A program made the position numbers and the translations under genes. The notes under the pieces were generated by a model. It ran no database searches, had not been told where the DNA came from, and was given only the letters and a program-made list of their open reading frames with translations. This document shows positions 33,470-41,727 of a stretch of 64,000 nt of DNA, one piece after another. Numbering within the stretch: position 1 is the stretch's first letter; every line of letters begins with the position of its first letter. The stretch is from CALBPI01 sp045110335 (GTDB taxonomy: Bacteria > Pseudomonadota > Gammaproteobacteria > Steroidobacterales > Woeseiaceae): positions 186,001 to 250,000 of the forward strand of contig JBGCGB010000024.1 in NCBI GenBank assembly GCA_045110335.1, given 5' to 3'.

Positions 33470-34091
33470 TTCTGTTGTGATCATTTTGTTTTCGTTGGCA
33501 ATGACGGGTTGCGCGACCTCCGAAGAAGCAAGCATTCTGGGTGATCTTGCTGCAATGATGGAGGGCGATTTCATTTCGACCACATCCGGCGACGAAAGTC
33601 AGTTCATCGATCGGCGCCGACGATTGGTGGCGCTCGGTGACGGTGAATGGATCTATTGGCAAGTGAACACCGGTACGGACCGGAAATTGTACCGCCAACG
33701 TGTACTGCAGCTCACTACTGATTCAACTGGGCGCATCGAACAAACCACATTTTCGCTGGCGGCCAAAAAAGATCACCGAGACTTGATTGCAGATGCTGAC
33801 CGGTTGGCCTCAATCACTGTTGGCGATTTGACGACCTCGTTGAACAATGGCTGCCAACTGTTCTGGACGCGCTCGCAGGATACCGAAGAGATTCTTTGGC
33901 GTGGCATCGTGTCACCCGATCAATGTGTGATTTCCTCAAAACGTCGCGGGCAAGATATTCGCATTGGTGCTGAGAGCGTATTGAGCGGACGTGAACTCTG
34001 GCAGGCGGAACGGGGATTTGATTTGGCCGGGCAATTACTGTGGGGTACGCCGCCTGGAGAATTTAATCGGTTAACGCGTGTGCCAGAATAG
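33450..34091 (+). CDS. CpcT/CpeT-like lipoprotein
   Basis: A 213-residue protein with signal peptide and lipobox LAMTGC (C21), so it is probably anchored in an outer or inner membrane leaflet. The remainder resembles the CpeT/CpcT chromophore-lyase family, with WIYWQVNTGTDRKLYRQRVL near its middle and cysteines in GCQLFW and PDQCVIS. In non-photosynthetic bacteria such proteins have unknown function; no bilin-related genes lie here. It overlaps the nitrilase-like gene by 20 bases. ATG at 33450 has GAGGAAG upstream. Confidence 0.7.
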   Translation: MTRRCVDSVVIILFSLAMTGCATSEEASILGDLAAMMEGDFISTTSGDESQFIDRRRRLVALGDGEWIYWQVNTGTDRKLYRQRVLQLTTDSTGRIEQTTFSLAAKKDHRDLIADADRLASITVGDLTTSLNNGCQLFWTRSQDTEEILWRGIVSPDQCVISSKRRGQDIRIGAESVLSGRELWQAERGFDLAGQLLWGTPPGEFNRLTRVPE

Positions 34092-34146
34092 CTTAGCGGC
34101 CAGGCGCAAAAGGAGCGACCGGCCGCAGCTTGATTTGAGTAGTATT

Positions 34147-34881
34147 TTACTTGGCGAATTTGATGAGACGTCTCCGCAGTAACAGGGTGCCGAGCAGTGC
34201 GAGCATTATTGGGGTTGTGCTGCCACCACCACCTTCATTGCTAATGACGACGATAGTTTCGTTAGCGCTGTCATTCGATTGGCTTTCGATGGGTAAGTCA
34301 AACAATTCAGCTGAATCGTCTGGTCCGAAGGTCGCGACAAGGCGACCATCAAAATCGTCGTAGAGATCAATCAAGACGTCGTAGTAGCCCGTCGGAAAAC
34401 CAGTGACCAAGTCACTGTCGAAGAAGTATTCGTCGTTGCCGCTCGTGCCGTAGATTTCAAAAATGTCGGTACTGCCGTATTCGACCCAGTCACCGCCTTC
34501 GAGGCTTAGATAAAGAACGGCATAAACATTCGCGCCCTCAAATACCGTATCGGCGTCAAAGGTGAGTTCTAGGCGAGAGAAGAAACCATCACGATCGAAG
34601 TCGTCGCGCAGCACCGTTTGCGCATCGAATATCCAAAAGTCCTGATTGACGGCTGCACTAGCGTCGCGTTGTGCAGGGGTCTTACGATTGCTGCGGTCGC
34701 CTAGCGCACCTTTCATCGCAGGTGCATCAGTTTCTGATTTAAAAGCAGGCGACGGATCTGAGACGTTTCGTTCTGATGTCAGCCCCTGAGTGCTTGACGT
34801 TTCCCGAACGTCAGCAGCGATCGCCGAATGGGTAAGCGCAAAAGCGCCAAGCAAGATTGCTGTAAAGATTGACTGTTTCAT
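34147..34881 (-). CDS. Secreted protein with GlyGly-CTERM anchor (choice-of-anchor H type)
   Basis: A 244-residue exported protein. There is a signal peptide (about 1-22, cut near SAIAA), a low-complexity stretch, and a beta-rich domain (about 80-200) with FWIFDAQTVLRDDFDRDGFFSR and DVLIDLYDDFDG. The C-terminus reads EGGGGSTTPIMLALLGTLL and then RRR, the tripartite GlyGly-CTERM signal: a Gly-Ser run, a membrane helix and a basic end. In other bacteria rhombosortase cleaves such proteins and type II secretion exports them. The domain resembles the choice-of-anchor H family. No rhombosortase gene is in the window. Confidence 0.75.
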   Translation of the reverse strand: MKQSIFTAILLGAFALTHSAIAADVRETSSTQGLTSERNVSDPSPAFKSETDAPAMKGALGDRSNRKTPAQRDASAAVNQDFWIFDAQTVLRDDFDRDGFFSRLELTFDADTVFEGANVYAVLYLSLEGGDWVEYGSTDIFEIYGTSGNDEYFFDSDLVTGFPTGYYDVLIDLYDDFDGRLVATFGPDDSAELFDLPIESQSNDSANETIVVISNEGGGGSTTPIMLALLGTLLLRRRLIKFAK

Positions 34882-34932
34882 AGCCTCAGTTCCTTTTTCC
34901 GTTGTCGGGAACTATTTAACGATAGTGAGGCT
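34882..34932 (-). promoter_or_regulatory. Inverted repeats covering the ribosome-binding site of the GlyGly-CTERM gene
   Basis: On the minus strand AGCCTCA pairs with TGAGGCT directly before the ATG, and GTTCC pairs with GGAAC inside it. Together they would cover the Shine-Dalgarno AAGGA (9 bases before the ATG). It lies between mltF and this gene. Translation control by RNA folding is inferred. Confidence 0.4.
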
Positions 34933-34955
34933 GAACGGAGTCTGAACCGGCTAGA

Positions 34956-36371
34956 TCATGTGGTTGTTGGTGTTTCTACGCTTGTACTACTGGGACCTTC
35001 GGGTTCGTTCTCGGCGTCTGTTGCCGCTGGCGTTCGGCGAGATTCCAGCCAGTTCAGGATATCCCGGTAATTGCGGATGTTTTCTACATAGGCCACCGGC
35101 TCCCAGCCGCGAGCGTATCCGTAGGGAAGTTGGCTATACCATTTACGCTGCGCCAATAACGGTAGCGCATCGCGTACATCGACCCATCGGTTCGGGTTGC
35201 CGTTCTGGAGTTCAACGATCTTGCGAGCATCTTTGAGGTGATAAAATCCGACGTTGTAAGCGGCCAGCGCCATCCAGGTTCGGTCAGGTTCGGGAATCTC
35301 ATCGCCAAGTCTGGCCTTCAAGCGCGCATAGAATCGCGCGCCACCGCGGATGCTGGTCTCAGGGTCCTCGCGATCATCAATGTCCAGATAGTCGGCTGTG
35401 GCCTCGGTCAACATCATGATGCCGCGCACGCCAGTGGGCGAGACGGCAGTGCTGCGCCAATGAGACTCCTGATAGCCGATCGCTGCGAGCAAGCGCCAAT
35501 CTAATTGGTTCTTATCGGCAGCGGCTTCAAAAAAGTCGCGGTAGCGTGGCAAACGGGAGTCATAGTGGCGGATGAAACTGCGCGTTCCAACATAGTCAAA
35601 GTCGTCATTGTGTCCGTAGTATCGATCCAGAACTCGCGTGAGCTCGCCATTACGCCGGATTTTCTGCAGGTATTGATTGGCGCGTTTGACCAACGATTGA
35701 TCGGCGTCGGCCGGGAACGCCCACGCGATTGAATCGGCGACTTCTAGGTCCAGCGCAATCCGCAGCTCTGGGTGGAAGTTACGATTGATGTTGAAGTCGG
35801 TTGAGTCGGCGACGGTATAGTCAAAGTCACCGTTCGCCAGTTCGCTCAGGAGGTCGGCGGACTCGGCTTCCGGATCTTCAGTCCATTGCAGTAACGGCAG
35901 TTCATCGCCCAGTGCACGCATCGTTTCGGCATGGCTCGATCCTGCCATAACGACGATGTCAGACTCCTGAATCTGCGCGAGTTCTCTAGGTTTGCCGGTG
36001 CCACGCCGGTAGATTAAGTGTTGTTCGACCTGCTGATAGGGTTGGCTAAACACCACCTGATCGAGTCGTTGCTCTGTGATCGACAATCCGGCTGCGGCCA
36101 TATGAACATTGCCAGAAGCCACCGTGGGTACGATTTCCGCGAGGGTATCGACGGGGTCCATAACGAGGTTGACGCCCAGTGAATCTGCAAACCCGCGGGC
36201 AAGATCGTATTCGGGACCTGTGGGTCCGCTGCTGCCCAGATAGTACGCACTGGGCGCATTCCTGGTGATCACGCGCAATTCACCCAGCTCTAACACCTGA
36301 TCCAGCATGGGTGGTGGATGGTGAGGTGAGCTCAGTAAGAAGGCGGTAATGACAGCAATTACAGCGCGCAT
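34956..36371 (-). CDS. mltF: Membrane-bound lytic murein transglycosylase F
   Basis: A 471-residue enzyme with an N-terminal hydrophobic signal segment (about 1-15). A periplasmic solute-binding-like domain spans about 30-255 (LGELRVITRNAPSAYYL, YDLARGFADSLGVNLV). A lysozyme-like SLT domain spans about 275-430, with the catalytic Glu (E302) in GYQESHWRSTAVSPTGVRG and AYNVG later. It cuts peptidoglycan glycan strands to 1,6-anhydro ends. The C-terminal tail after about 450 is Pro/Thr/Glu-rich. It is on the same strand as the GlyGly-CTERM gene. Confidence 0.93.
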   Translation of the reverse strand: MRAVIAVITAFLLSSPHHPPPMLDQVLELGELRVITRNAPSAYYLGSSGPTGPEYDLARGFADSLGVNLVMDPVDTLAEIVPTVASGNVHMAAAGLSITEQRLDQVVFSQPYQQVEQHLIYRRGTGKPRELAQIQESDIVVMAGSSHAETMRALGDELPLLQWTEDPEAESADLLSELANGDFDYTVADSTDFNINRNFHPELRIALDLEVADSIAWAFPADADQSLVKRANQYLQKIRRNGELTRVLDRYYGHNDDFDYVGTRSFIRHYDSRLPRYRDFFEAAADKNQLDWRLLAAIGYQESHWRSTAVSPTGVRGIMMLTEATADYLDIDDREDPETSIRGGARFYARLKARLGDEIPEPDRTWMALAAYNVGFYHLKDARKIVELQNGNPNRWVDVRDALPLLAQRKWYSQLPYGYARGWEPVAYVENIRNYRDILNWLESRRTPAATDAENEPEGPSSTSVETPTTT

Positions 36372-36460
36372 AGGATCCGGATCGATGCCCTTGGATGAGA
36401 AACCAACGTATTGAGTATATCAATTTAAGATTTAAGGATGAATCCAACGGCAAGCCCTGA

Positions 36461-36466
36461 GATAAT
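36461..36466 (+). promoter_or_regulatory. Promoter -10 box of the 4.5S RNA gene
   Basis: GATAAT ends 7 bases before the predicted 5' end of the SRP RNA, the right distance for its transcription start. No strong -35 box was found. Confidence 0.5.
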
Positions 36467-36473
36467 ACCCGCT

Positions 36474-36581
36474 GGCTCGTGTCGGCTGCCTCGCGACGGT
36501 CAGCCGTGAACCCCGTCAGGCCCGGAAGGGAGCAGCGGCAGCGGTCACACCGGGTGCCGGGGATTAGCTGGCGCGAGCCTC
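36474..36581 (+). ncRNA. ffs: Signal recognition particle RNA (4.5S RNA)
   Basis: The conserved apical hairpin sequence GTCAGGCCCGGAAGGGAGCAGC (around 36510-36535) holds the Ffh-binding asymmetric loop and the GGAA tetraloop. The outer arms GGCTCG and CGAGCC pair over about 106 bases to form one long hairpin. A run of eight T residues follows (36582-36589) and serves as terminator. 4.5S RNA with Ffh brings nascent membrane proteins to FtsY. Its place directly before dnaX is the usual one in gammaproteobacteria. Confidence 0.96.
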
Positions 36582-36623
36582 TTTTTTTTGATGATGTAAT
36601 CCCAAGCCAGGGCCGCTTTTTCT

Positions 36624-38261
36624 ATGAGTTATCTCGTTCTCGCGCGCAAATGGCGCCCCCAGACTTTCGCCGATGTAGTCGGTCAGCAACACGTCTTAAA
36701 GGCGCTGTCGCACTCTCTGGACAACGAGCGCTTGCACCATGCCTATCTATTCGCGGGAACGCGGGGCGTCGGTAAAACGACCTTAGCCCGGATTCTCGCG
36801 AAAGCGCTTAACTGTGAACGGGGCATCAGCGCGACACCTTGCGGCGAATGCTCTGCATGCCATGAAATCGATGAAGGGCGTTTTGTCGACCTGATTGAAG
36901 TGGATGCTGCGTCGAGAACCAAAGTCGATGACACGCGAGAGCTACTGGATAACGTTCAATATGCACCCACACGGGGACGGTTCAAGGTTTACCTGATTGA
37001 TGAGGTTCATATGTTGTCGACGCATTCCTTCAATGCGTTGTTGAAGACGCTGGAGGAGCCGCCCGAACACGTTAAATTCTTGCTCGCGACTACGGATCCG
37101 CAAAAATTGCCGGTAACGGTGCTTTCGCGTTGCTTGCAGTTCAATCTGAAGCGCATGACGCCAGGCCTGATTCAGGATCGCTTGGCCCACATTGCACAAG
37201 AAGAGGGCTTCTCCGCCGAGGCCGGGGCGTTGCAACTCATGGCGCGCGCTGCCGATGGCAGTCTTCGTGATGCGTTAAGCCTTATGGATCAAGCTGTAGC
37301 GTTTGGTGGCGGATCATTGCCGGAGGCAGCCGTTGCAGAAATGTTGGGCGCACTGGATCGCGGGCATGTTGTTGGTGTTTTGAATCAACTTGCCGCGGAT
37401 GATCCGCAAGCATTACTTAGCGTCATTGCTGAGGCGGACGAGCAGTTTCCGGACTATCGACGTCTGTTGGATGAGCTAGCGGGCTTGTTGTCGCGGATCG
37501 CGATTTTTCAGGCGACCGGTGCCAGTGATCTTGATGAAGTCGAGTTGGCTGATGTCGAACGGTTGGCCGGGTTGATTGCTCCGGAAGATACGCAGCTTTG
37601 GTATCAGATTGCCTTAATCGGCAAACGCGATTTGCCGCTAGCACCGGATCCGCGTATTGGTGTCGAGATGACGCTACTGCGAATGCTGGCATTTCGCCCG
37701 CCGGCACCCGGGTCCGGGCAGTCGTCTGGTAACGACCAAAGCGCTCGTCCACGAAAGCTGACACCTGTCGGTAAGACAAAGAGCGCGGTTGAAACGCCGT
37801 CGACAGCGAAGTCAGCGGCGAAGCCCACGGTTGAAGTTGGTGCACCGCCCACAGCAGCAAGCGGCTTGGAAGACTGGAATCGCTTGGTTGGTCAGTTGAA
37901 ACTAAGTGGCGTTGTTCGCTTATTAGCCGCGAATTGTGCGTATGTTTCGCGCGATGGCCAGTGCGTGCACCTAGCGTTAGATAAACGCAATAGCTCGATG
38001 CTCGCGGACAATCGCATTAAGGAACTGGCAGGTGCGCTATCCACCTATCTAGGTGATGACGTCACCGTCGAGGTGGCGGTGAGCGGCGAGGCTCAGCTGA
38101 ACTCCCCGGTACGCAGCGCCGAAAGGGCGAAAGAAAAGAAAACGATCGATACGCGTGAAGCGGTCGCACAAGACCCCGGTGTCGCGGAGATGCAAAAGCT
38201 CTTCGATGCCAAAGTTGAAGATATCATTCCGTTGAGTGATGTATCAGGAGAAACACAATGA
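36624..38261 (+). CDS. dnaX: DNA polymerase III subunit gamma/tau
   Basis: A 545-residue clamp-loader ATPase. Domain I has the Walker A motif GTRGVGKTTLAR, the zinc-finger cysteines (CERGISATPCGECSACH), the DEVH-type Walker B (LIDEVHMLS) and SRC arginine finger (LSRCLQFN). Domains II and III follow to about 360. A Pro/Ala/Lys-rich linker and the tau-specific C-terminal domain come after about 390. A heptanucleotide like the E. coli AAAAAAG slippery site for making gamma was not found. The stop overlaps the ybaB ATG. It follows the 4.5S RNA. Confidence 0.95.
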   Translation: MSYLVLARKWRPQTFADVVGQQHVLKALSHSLDNERLHHAYLFAGTRGVGKTTLARILAKALNCERGISATPCGECSACHEIDEGRFVDLIEVDAASRTKVDDTRELLDNVQYAPTRGRFKVYLIDEVHMLSTHSFNALLKTLEEPPEHVKFLLATTDPQKLPVTVLSRCLQFNLKRMTPGLIQDRLAHIAQEEGFSAEAGALQLMARAADGSLRDALSLMDQAVAFGGGSLPEAAVAEMLGALDRGHVVGVLNQLAADDPQALLSVIAEADEQFPDYRRLLDELAGLLSRIAIFQATGASDLDEVELADVERLAGLIAPEDTQLWYQIALIGKRDLPLAPDPRIGVEMTLLRMLAFRPPAPGSGQSSGNDQSARPRKLTPVGKTKSAVETPSTAKSAAKPTVEVGAPPTAASGLEDWNRLVGQLKLSGVVRLLAANCAYVSRDGQCVHLALDKRNSSMLADNRIKELAGALSTYLGDDVTVEVAVSGEAQLNSPVRSAERAKEKKTIDTREAVAQDPGVAEMQKLFDAKVEDIIPLSDVSGETQ

Positions 38262-38581
38262 AAGGTGGTATTGGCCAATTAATGAAGCAGGCCAAACAGA
38301 TGCAGGAAAACATGGCGAAGGCACAAGAGGAACTTGCGTCAACAGAAGTCTCAGGCGAGTCGGGCGCTGGTCTTGTTAAGGTAACGATGACTTGCAAACA
38401 TGAAGTTCGCAGTATCCGCATCGACGACAGTTTGATTGGCGAAGATCGCGATATGTTGGAGGACTTACTGGCAGCAGGTTTTAATGACGCGTTGCGTAAG
38501 GCCGAAGCGGTAAGCCAGGAAAAAATGCAGGGTATGGCCGGCGGTCTGGATTTGCCTGCCGGTTTTAAGATGCCGTTCTAG
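38258..38581 (+). CDS. ybaB: YbaB/EbfC family nucleoid-associated protein
   Basis: A 107-residue DNA-binding protein. Helical N-terminus with LMKQAKQMQENMAKAQEELA, then the conserved VKVTMTCKHEVRSIRIDDSL strand-pair and LEDLLAAGFNDALRKAE. It forms a dimer with tweezer-like shape and coats DNA. The ATG overlaps the dnaX stop and recR begins 10 bases after its end, giving the dnaX-ybaB-recR operon known from many bacteria. Confidence 0.95.
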   Translation: MKGGIGQLMKQAKQMQENMAKAQEELASTEVSGESGAGLVKVTMTCKHEVRSIRIDDSLIGEDRDMLEDLLAAGFNDALRKAEAVSQEKMQGMAGGLDLPAGFKMPF

Positions 38582-38590
38582 GGACCCGAT

Positions 38591-39190
38591 GTGGCGTTTA
38601 CCCCTTTACTGACGGAATTGATTGACGCACTGCGGGTATTACCCGGAGTGGGGCAAAAGTCAGCCCAACGCATGGCGTTTGCATTGTTGGAGCGACACCG
38701 CGATGGTGCGAAACGATTAGCCGCGCAATTGGAGCTTGCTGTCGAGGGTATCGGTCAGTGTGATCGCTGCCAGATGTTTTCAGAAACCTCGTTGTGCCCG
38801 ATTTGTGTCGACCCCGCGCGTGACGACACCAAACTTTGTATTGTCGAATCGCCTGCGGATGTACTCGCCCTCGATGCGGCGACCGGATTTCGCGGGCGAT
38901 ATTTTGTGCTGATGGGCCATCTGTCGCCATTGGATGGCATTGGGCCTGAAGAGCTCGGTCTTGATAAGTTGGTACGTTGGTTTGACGGCGGTCAGTTAAA
39001 AGAGGTCATCATTGCCACCAACCCTACGGTCGAGGGTGATGCGACGGCACATTTTGTTGCGGATATGGCGACCCGGAAAGATATCGGTGTGAGTCGAATC
39101 GCGCATGGTGTTCCTGTTGGCGGTGAGCTTGAGTTCGTTGACGGCGGTACGCTTTCACATGCCTTTACCGGTCGTCGGGCGATGTCATAA
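38591..39190 (+). CDS. recR: Recombination protein RecR
   Basis: A 199-residue protein of the RecFOR pathway, which loads RecA on gapped DNA. An N-terminal helix-hairpin-helix (LPGVGQKSAQRMAF) is followed by a C4 zinc finger (CDRCQMFSETSLCPIC), then a Toprim domain with CIVESPADVLAL and a Walker-B-like end (EGDATAHFV). The length is the family's standard (about 200). The start is a GTG at 38591. It is third in the dnaX operon. Confidence 0.96.
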   Translation: MAFTPLLTELIDALRVLPGVGQKSAQRMAFALLERHRDGAKRLAAQLELAVEGIGQCDRCQMFSETSLCPICVDPARDDTKLCIVESPADVLALDAATGFRGRYFVLMGHLSPLDGIGPEELGLDKLVRWFDGGQLKEVIIATNPTVEGDATAHFVADMATRKDIGVSRIAHGVPVGGELEFVDGGTLSHAFTGRRAMS

Positions 39191-39205
39191 CCGGAGTATC
39201 CAAAT

Positions 39206-39556
39206 ATGTCCGATTGTATTTTTTGCGCGATTGTTGATCGCAAAATCCCAGCCACTATTGTGTTCGAAAACGATGCGGTTATCGGATTCAAGGACCTGAG
39301 CCCACAGGCGCCGGTTCACGTGTTGTTTATACCGAAACAGCATTTCTCGACCGTCAATGATCTGGACGATGCGGATGCCGCTTTGGCCGGCCAACTATTG
39401 TTAGCAGCACGTGCCTACGCCGCTGAACAAGGTTTCGCAGACGATGGTTTCCGGTTAGTCATGAATTGCAACAAGCATGGCGGGCAAACGGTGTATCACA
39501 TGCATTTGCATCTGTTGGCCGGTGCGGTGTTGCCAGCCGGATTCGGCGCAGGCTAG
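39206..39556 (+). CDS. hinT: HIT family purine nucleoside phosphoramidase
   Basis: A 116-residue histidine-triad protein. CIFCAIVDRKIPATIVFEND opens the fold, and the triad HMHLHLLAG lies at the end. The family hydrolyses AMP-NH2 and AMP-lysine. The GGAG Shine-Dalgarno is 10 bases before the ATG. Its TAG stop and the RsgA stop overlap on opposite strands (39553-39556), so no terminator lies between them. Confidence 0.93.
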   Translation: MSDCIFCAIVDRKIPATIVFENDAVIGFKDLSPQAPVHVLFIPKQHFSTVNDLDDADAALAGQLLLAARAYAAEQGFADDGFRLVMNCNKHGGQTVYHMHLHLLAGAVLPAGFGAG

Positions 39557-40482
39557 TAGCGGTCTTCGTTAAGCTGCCGGGTGAGTTGCACAAGTCTCAA
39601 GAAACTCTCGTAACGGCGTGGCTCAATCTCGCCAGCCTCAACTTTGGCTTTGACAGCACATTTAGGCTCGGCGCGATGCAGGCAATTCCCAAATTTACAG
39701 TCCATTGCCGCTTCCCGAATCTCTAAAAAGCCCTCGGCGACATGTGCTAACGATTCAATGCTGGGGGCGTAGTCGCGAACACCCGGTGAGTCGATGACTT
39801 CGATGTTATCTGCCAGGCTCAACATCTCGGCAGTCACCGTCGTATGTTTGCCTTCCTGACTGCTTTCGGAAATCAGTCCGGTGCGTTGCAGTCGGTCCTC
39901 GGCAATGGCGTTGATCAACGTAGATTTACCGACGCCGGATTGGCCAACAAAAATACTGCGCTCATGCGCCAGTGATTTCTTCAGTAGGGCTATCGATGAC
40001 GGATCTGAGCTACTCGTCTCAATCAATGAATATCCGATGTTCTTCAGCGCCAACGCATCAGCGGGTGCTGGCGCCTGATCTGACTTGTTCCAGATCACAA
40101 TCGCTTTACAGTGCATTTGAAGGGCGGCCGCCAGATAGCGGTCGACAATAAACCAATCCGCTTTAGGGGTTTGGCAGGCGACGACGGCGACCGTTGTGAT
40201 GTTAGCGGCCAACACTTCACGCCGGCCCCTGAGGTCCGGACGGGAAAGCTCGTTATCTCGCGGTTCAATGGCCTGAATCAACCAATCGGATTCCCCTACC
40301 ATCGGTGCGGCGGAAACGACATCGCCGCAGACCGGGCGCAACGATTTTCCCTTGGTGCGTGCTTGCGGCGAGCCGGCATCACCGGTCTCGTCGAGCAGTC
40401 TGAAGCGTCGCCCGAAAGAGGCGCTTACACGCATTTTCCGGAACGTTGAGGAATCGATGGTTTGTTTAGAAGATTTGCTCAC
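39553..40482 (-). CDS. rsgA: Small ribosomal subunit biogenesis GTPase RsgA
   Basis: A 309-residue circularly permuted GTPase that matures the 30S subunit. An OB-like N-terminal domain is followed by the G domain in permuted order: G4 (WNKSDQ), then G1 (GQSGVGKSTLINAI) and G3 (DSPG). The C-terminal zinc motif is CKFGNCLHRAEPKC. GTG at 40482 is chosen over far upstream ATGs because an extended -10 (TGGCATACT) lies 6 bases before it, and the longer ORF is antisense to orn. The first 15 residues (SKSSKQTIDSS) are basic and polar, as in other RsgA proteins. Confidence 0.9.
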   Translation of the reverse strand: MSKSSKQTIDSSTFRKMRVSASFGRRFRLLDETGDAGSPQARTKGKSLRPVCGDVVSAAPMVGESDWLIQAIEPRDNELSRPDLRGRREVLAANITTVAVVACQTPKADWFIVDRYLAAALQMHCKAIVIWNKSDQAPAPADALALKNIGYSLIETSSSDPSSIALLKKSLAHERSIFVGQSGVGKSTLINAIAEDRLQRTGLISESSQEGKHTTVTAEMLSLADNIEVIDSPGVRDYAPSIESLAHVAEGFLEIREAAMDCKFGNCLHRAEPKCAVKAKVEAGEIEPRRYESFLRLVQLTRQLNEDRY

Positions 40483-40488
40483 AACGAC

Positions 40489-40497
40489 AGTATGCCA
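40489..40497 (-). promoter_or_regulatory. Extended -10 promoter of rsgA, possibly leaderless
   Basis: Minus-strand TGGCATACT (TGn plus CATACT) ends 6 bases before the rsgA GTG. No Shine-Dalgarno is seen. It lies back to back with the orn promoter. Confidence 0.4.
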
Positions 40498-40503
40498 GCC
40501 GCG

Positions 40504-40530
40504 TTGAGTTTGTGCGTGGTCTGGTATAAT
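40504..40530 (+). promoter_or_regulatory. Promoter of orn, probably leaderless
   Basis: A consensus TATAAT at 40525-40530 follows TTGAGT at 40504-40509 with a short 15-base spacer. The -10 box is only 7 bases before the orn ATG, so the transcript would start at or beside the codon. Confidence 0.5.
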
Positions 40531-40537
40531 CCGATGC

Positions 40538-41098
40538 ATGGATACCGATGACAAGAAAGAAACCCGCCTGATTTGGATTGACTTGGAAATGACCGGATTG
40601 GATCCGGAATCCGACCGGATCATTGAAATCGCGACGATTGTCACCGATAGCGATTTGAATGAAGTCGCGGTGGGCCCGGTGCTTGCCATTCACCAATCGA
40701 AGCGACGAATGGCGGCGATGGATGAATGGAACACGCGTCAGCACGGTCAATCGGGTCTTGTGGAGCGTGTGCTCGAAAGTGATCACAGTGCTGCAGATGC
40801 CGAAACCGAGACTATCGGCTTTCTTGCCAAACATGTCGAAGCGGGTGCCTCTCCGATGTGCGGTAACAGTATTTGTCAGGATCGGCGTTTCATGGCGCGT
40901 TACATGCCGGATCTAGAAGCTTTCTTTCACTATCGGAATCTCGATGTCAGTACGTTAAAGATTCTCGCCGGCATGTGGCGCAAGGACGTTACGGCGGGAT
41001 TTCGCAAGCAGTCGCAACATCTGGCGCTTGAAGATATTCGGGATTCCATTGCCGAGCTCGCGCACTACCGGCAACACTGGCTGATCGACAAGCCATAG
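40538..41098 (+). CDS. orn: Oligoribonuclease
   Basis: A 186-residue 3'-5' exoribonuclease that degrades dinucleotides and short RNAs. The DEDDh motifs are LIWIDLEMTGLDPESDRIIEIA (Exo I), CGNSICQDRRFMARY (Exo II) and HLALEDIRDSIAEL (Exo III, with H and D). The length and ending fit Orn. It is divergent from rsgA. The next gene starts 5 bases after its stop. Confidence 0.97.
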   Translation: MDTDDKKETRLIWIDLEMTGLDPESDRIIEIATIVTDSDLNEVAVGPVLAIHQSKRRMAAMDEWNTRQHGQSGLVERVLESDHSAADAETETIGFLAKHVEAGASPMCGNSICQDRRFMARYMPDLEAFFHYRNLDVSTLKILAGMWRKDVTAGFRKQSQHLALEDIRDSIAELAHYRQHWLIDKP

Positions 41099-41103
41099 CT
41101 GTC

Positions 41104-41727
41104 ATGAGCATGTCGGTCGATCAAAGAAGAATTTCGCCGTCATCCGAACGCAATGTGGCGGCGATCGGCGATGTACTGGCGAAACACTTCAAAACAGCAA
41201 GCCGATTGCTGGAGATTGGTAGCGGGACTGGGCAACATGCCGCAGGCTGCATTGGTCGACTTCCCGGTCTGTCCTGGCAGCCAACTGACAAACTACCCGA
41301 ATCGTCATCAATAGCAGCGTGGGCCGCCGAAACCGACCATGCCGAACGCATACTCGCCGCGCGTCGTTTGGATGTTTCCAACGTCAACGACTGGAAGCAG
41401 CTGACCAATTTCGACGCTGCATTCACTGCCAACACACTGCACATCATGTCGAGGTCAAGCGGGCAACAAATGTTTCAGGGGTTGTCGAAAGCGATGGTCC
41501 ACCACGGCGTGCTCGCCGTTTACGGGCCGTTTCATGATGCGGGAGAGCCGACCAGCGACGGTAATCGCAATTTCGATGCACAGTTACGAGCGGATGGTGG
41601 TGACATGGGCATCAGAGATTTGCAAGACGTACAAGCAGCGGCGGCACAGGCGGGCTTCCTGCAGATCGCCCATTTTGCGATGCCAGCTAACAATCAAATG
41701 ATCATTTGGCGGCTGCACCGACAATGA
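41104..41727 (+). CDS. DUF938 family SAM-dependent methyltransferase
   Basis: A 207-residue protein. The SAM-binding glycine loop LLEIGSGTGQHAAG (about residues 36-49) marks a Rossmann methyltransferase, and the later signatures LAVYGPFHDAGEPTSDGNRNFDAQLR and MGIRDLQDV are those of the DUF938 family. The target is unknown. It lies close after orn. The ATG of the GFA-family gene overlaps its stop (ATGA), so the two are coupled. A second ATG (residue 3) is an alternative start. Confidence 0.85.
   Translation: MSMSVDQRRISPSSERNVAAIGDVLAKHFKTASRLLEIGSGTGQHAAGCIGRLPGLSWQPTDKLPESSSIAAWAAETDHAERILAARRLDVSNVNDWKQLTNFDAAFTANTLHIMSRSSGQQMFQGLSKAMVHHGVLAVYGPFHDAGEPTSDGNRNFDAQLRADGGDMGIRDLQDVQAAAAQAGFLQIAHFAMPANNQMIIWRLHRQ

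Noticed and set aside
36624..38261. Programmed frameshift site in dnaX
   Set aside because: I looked for an AAAAAAG-like slippery heptamer and found none; only the full-length product is supported.
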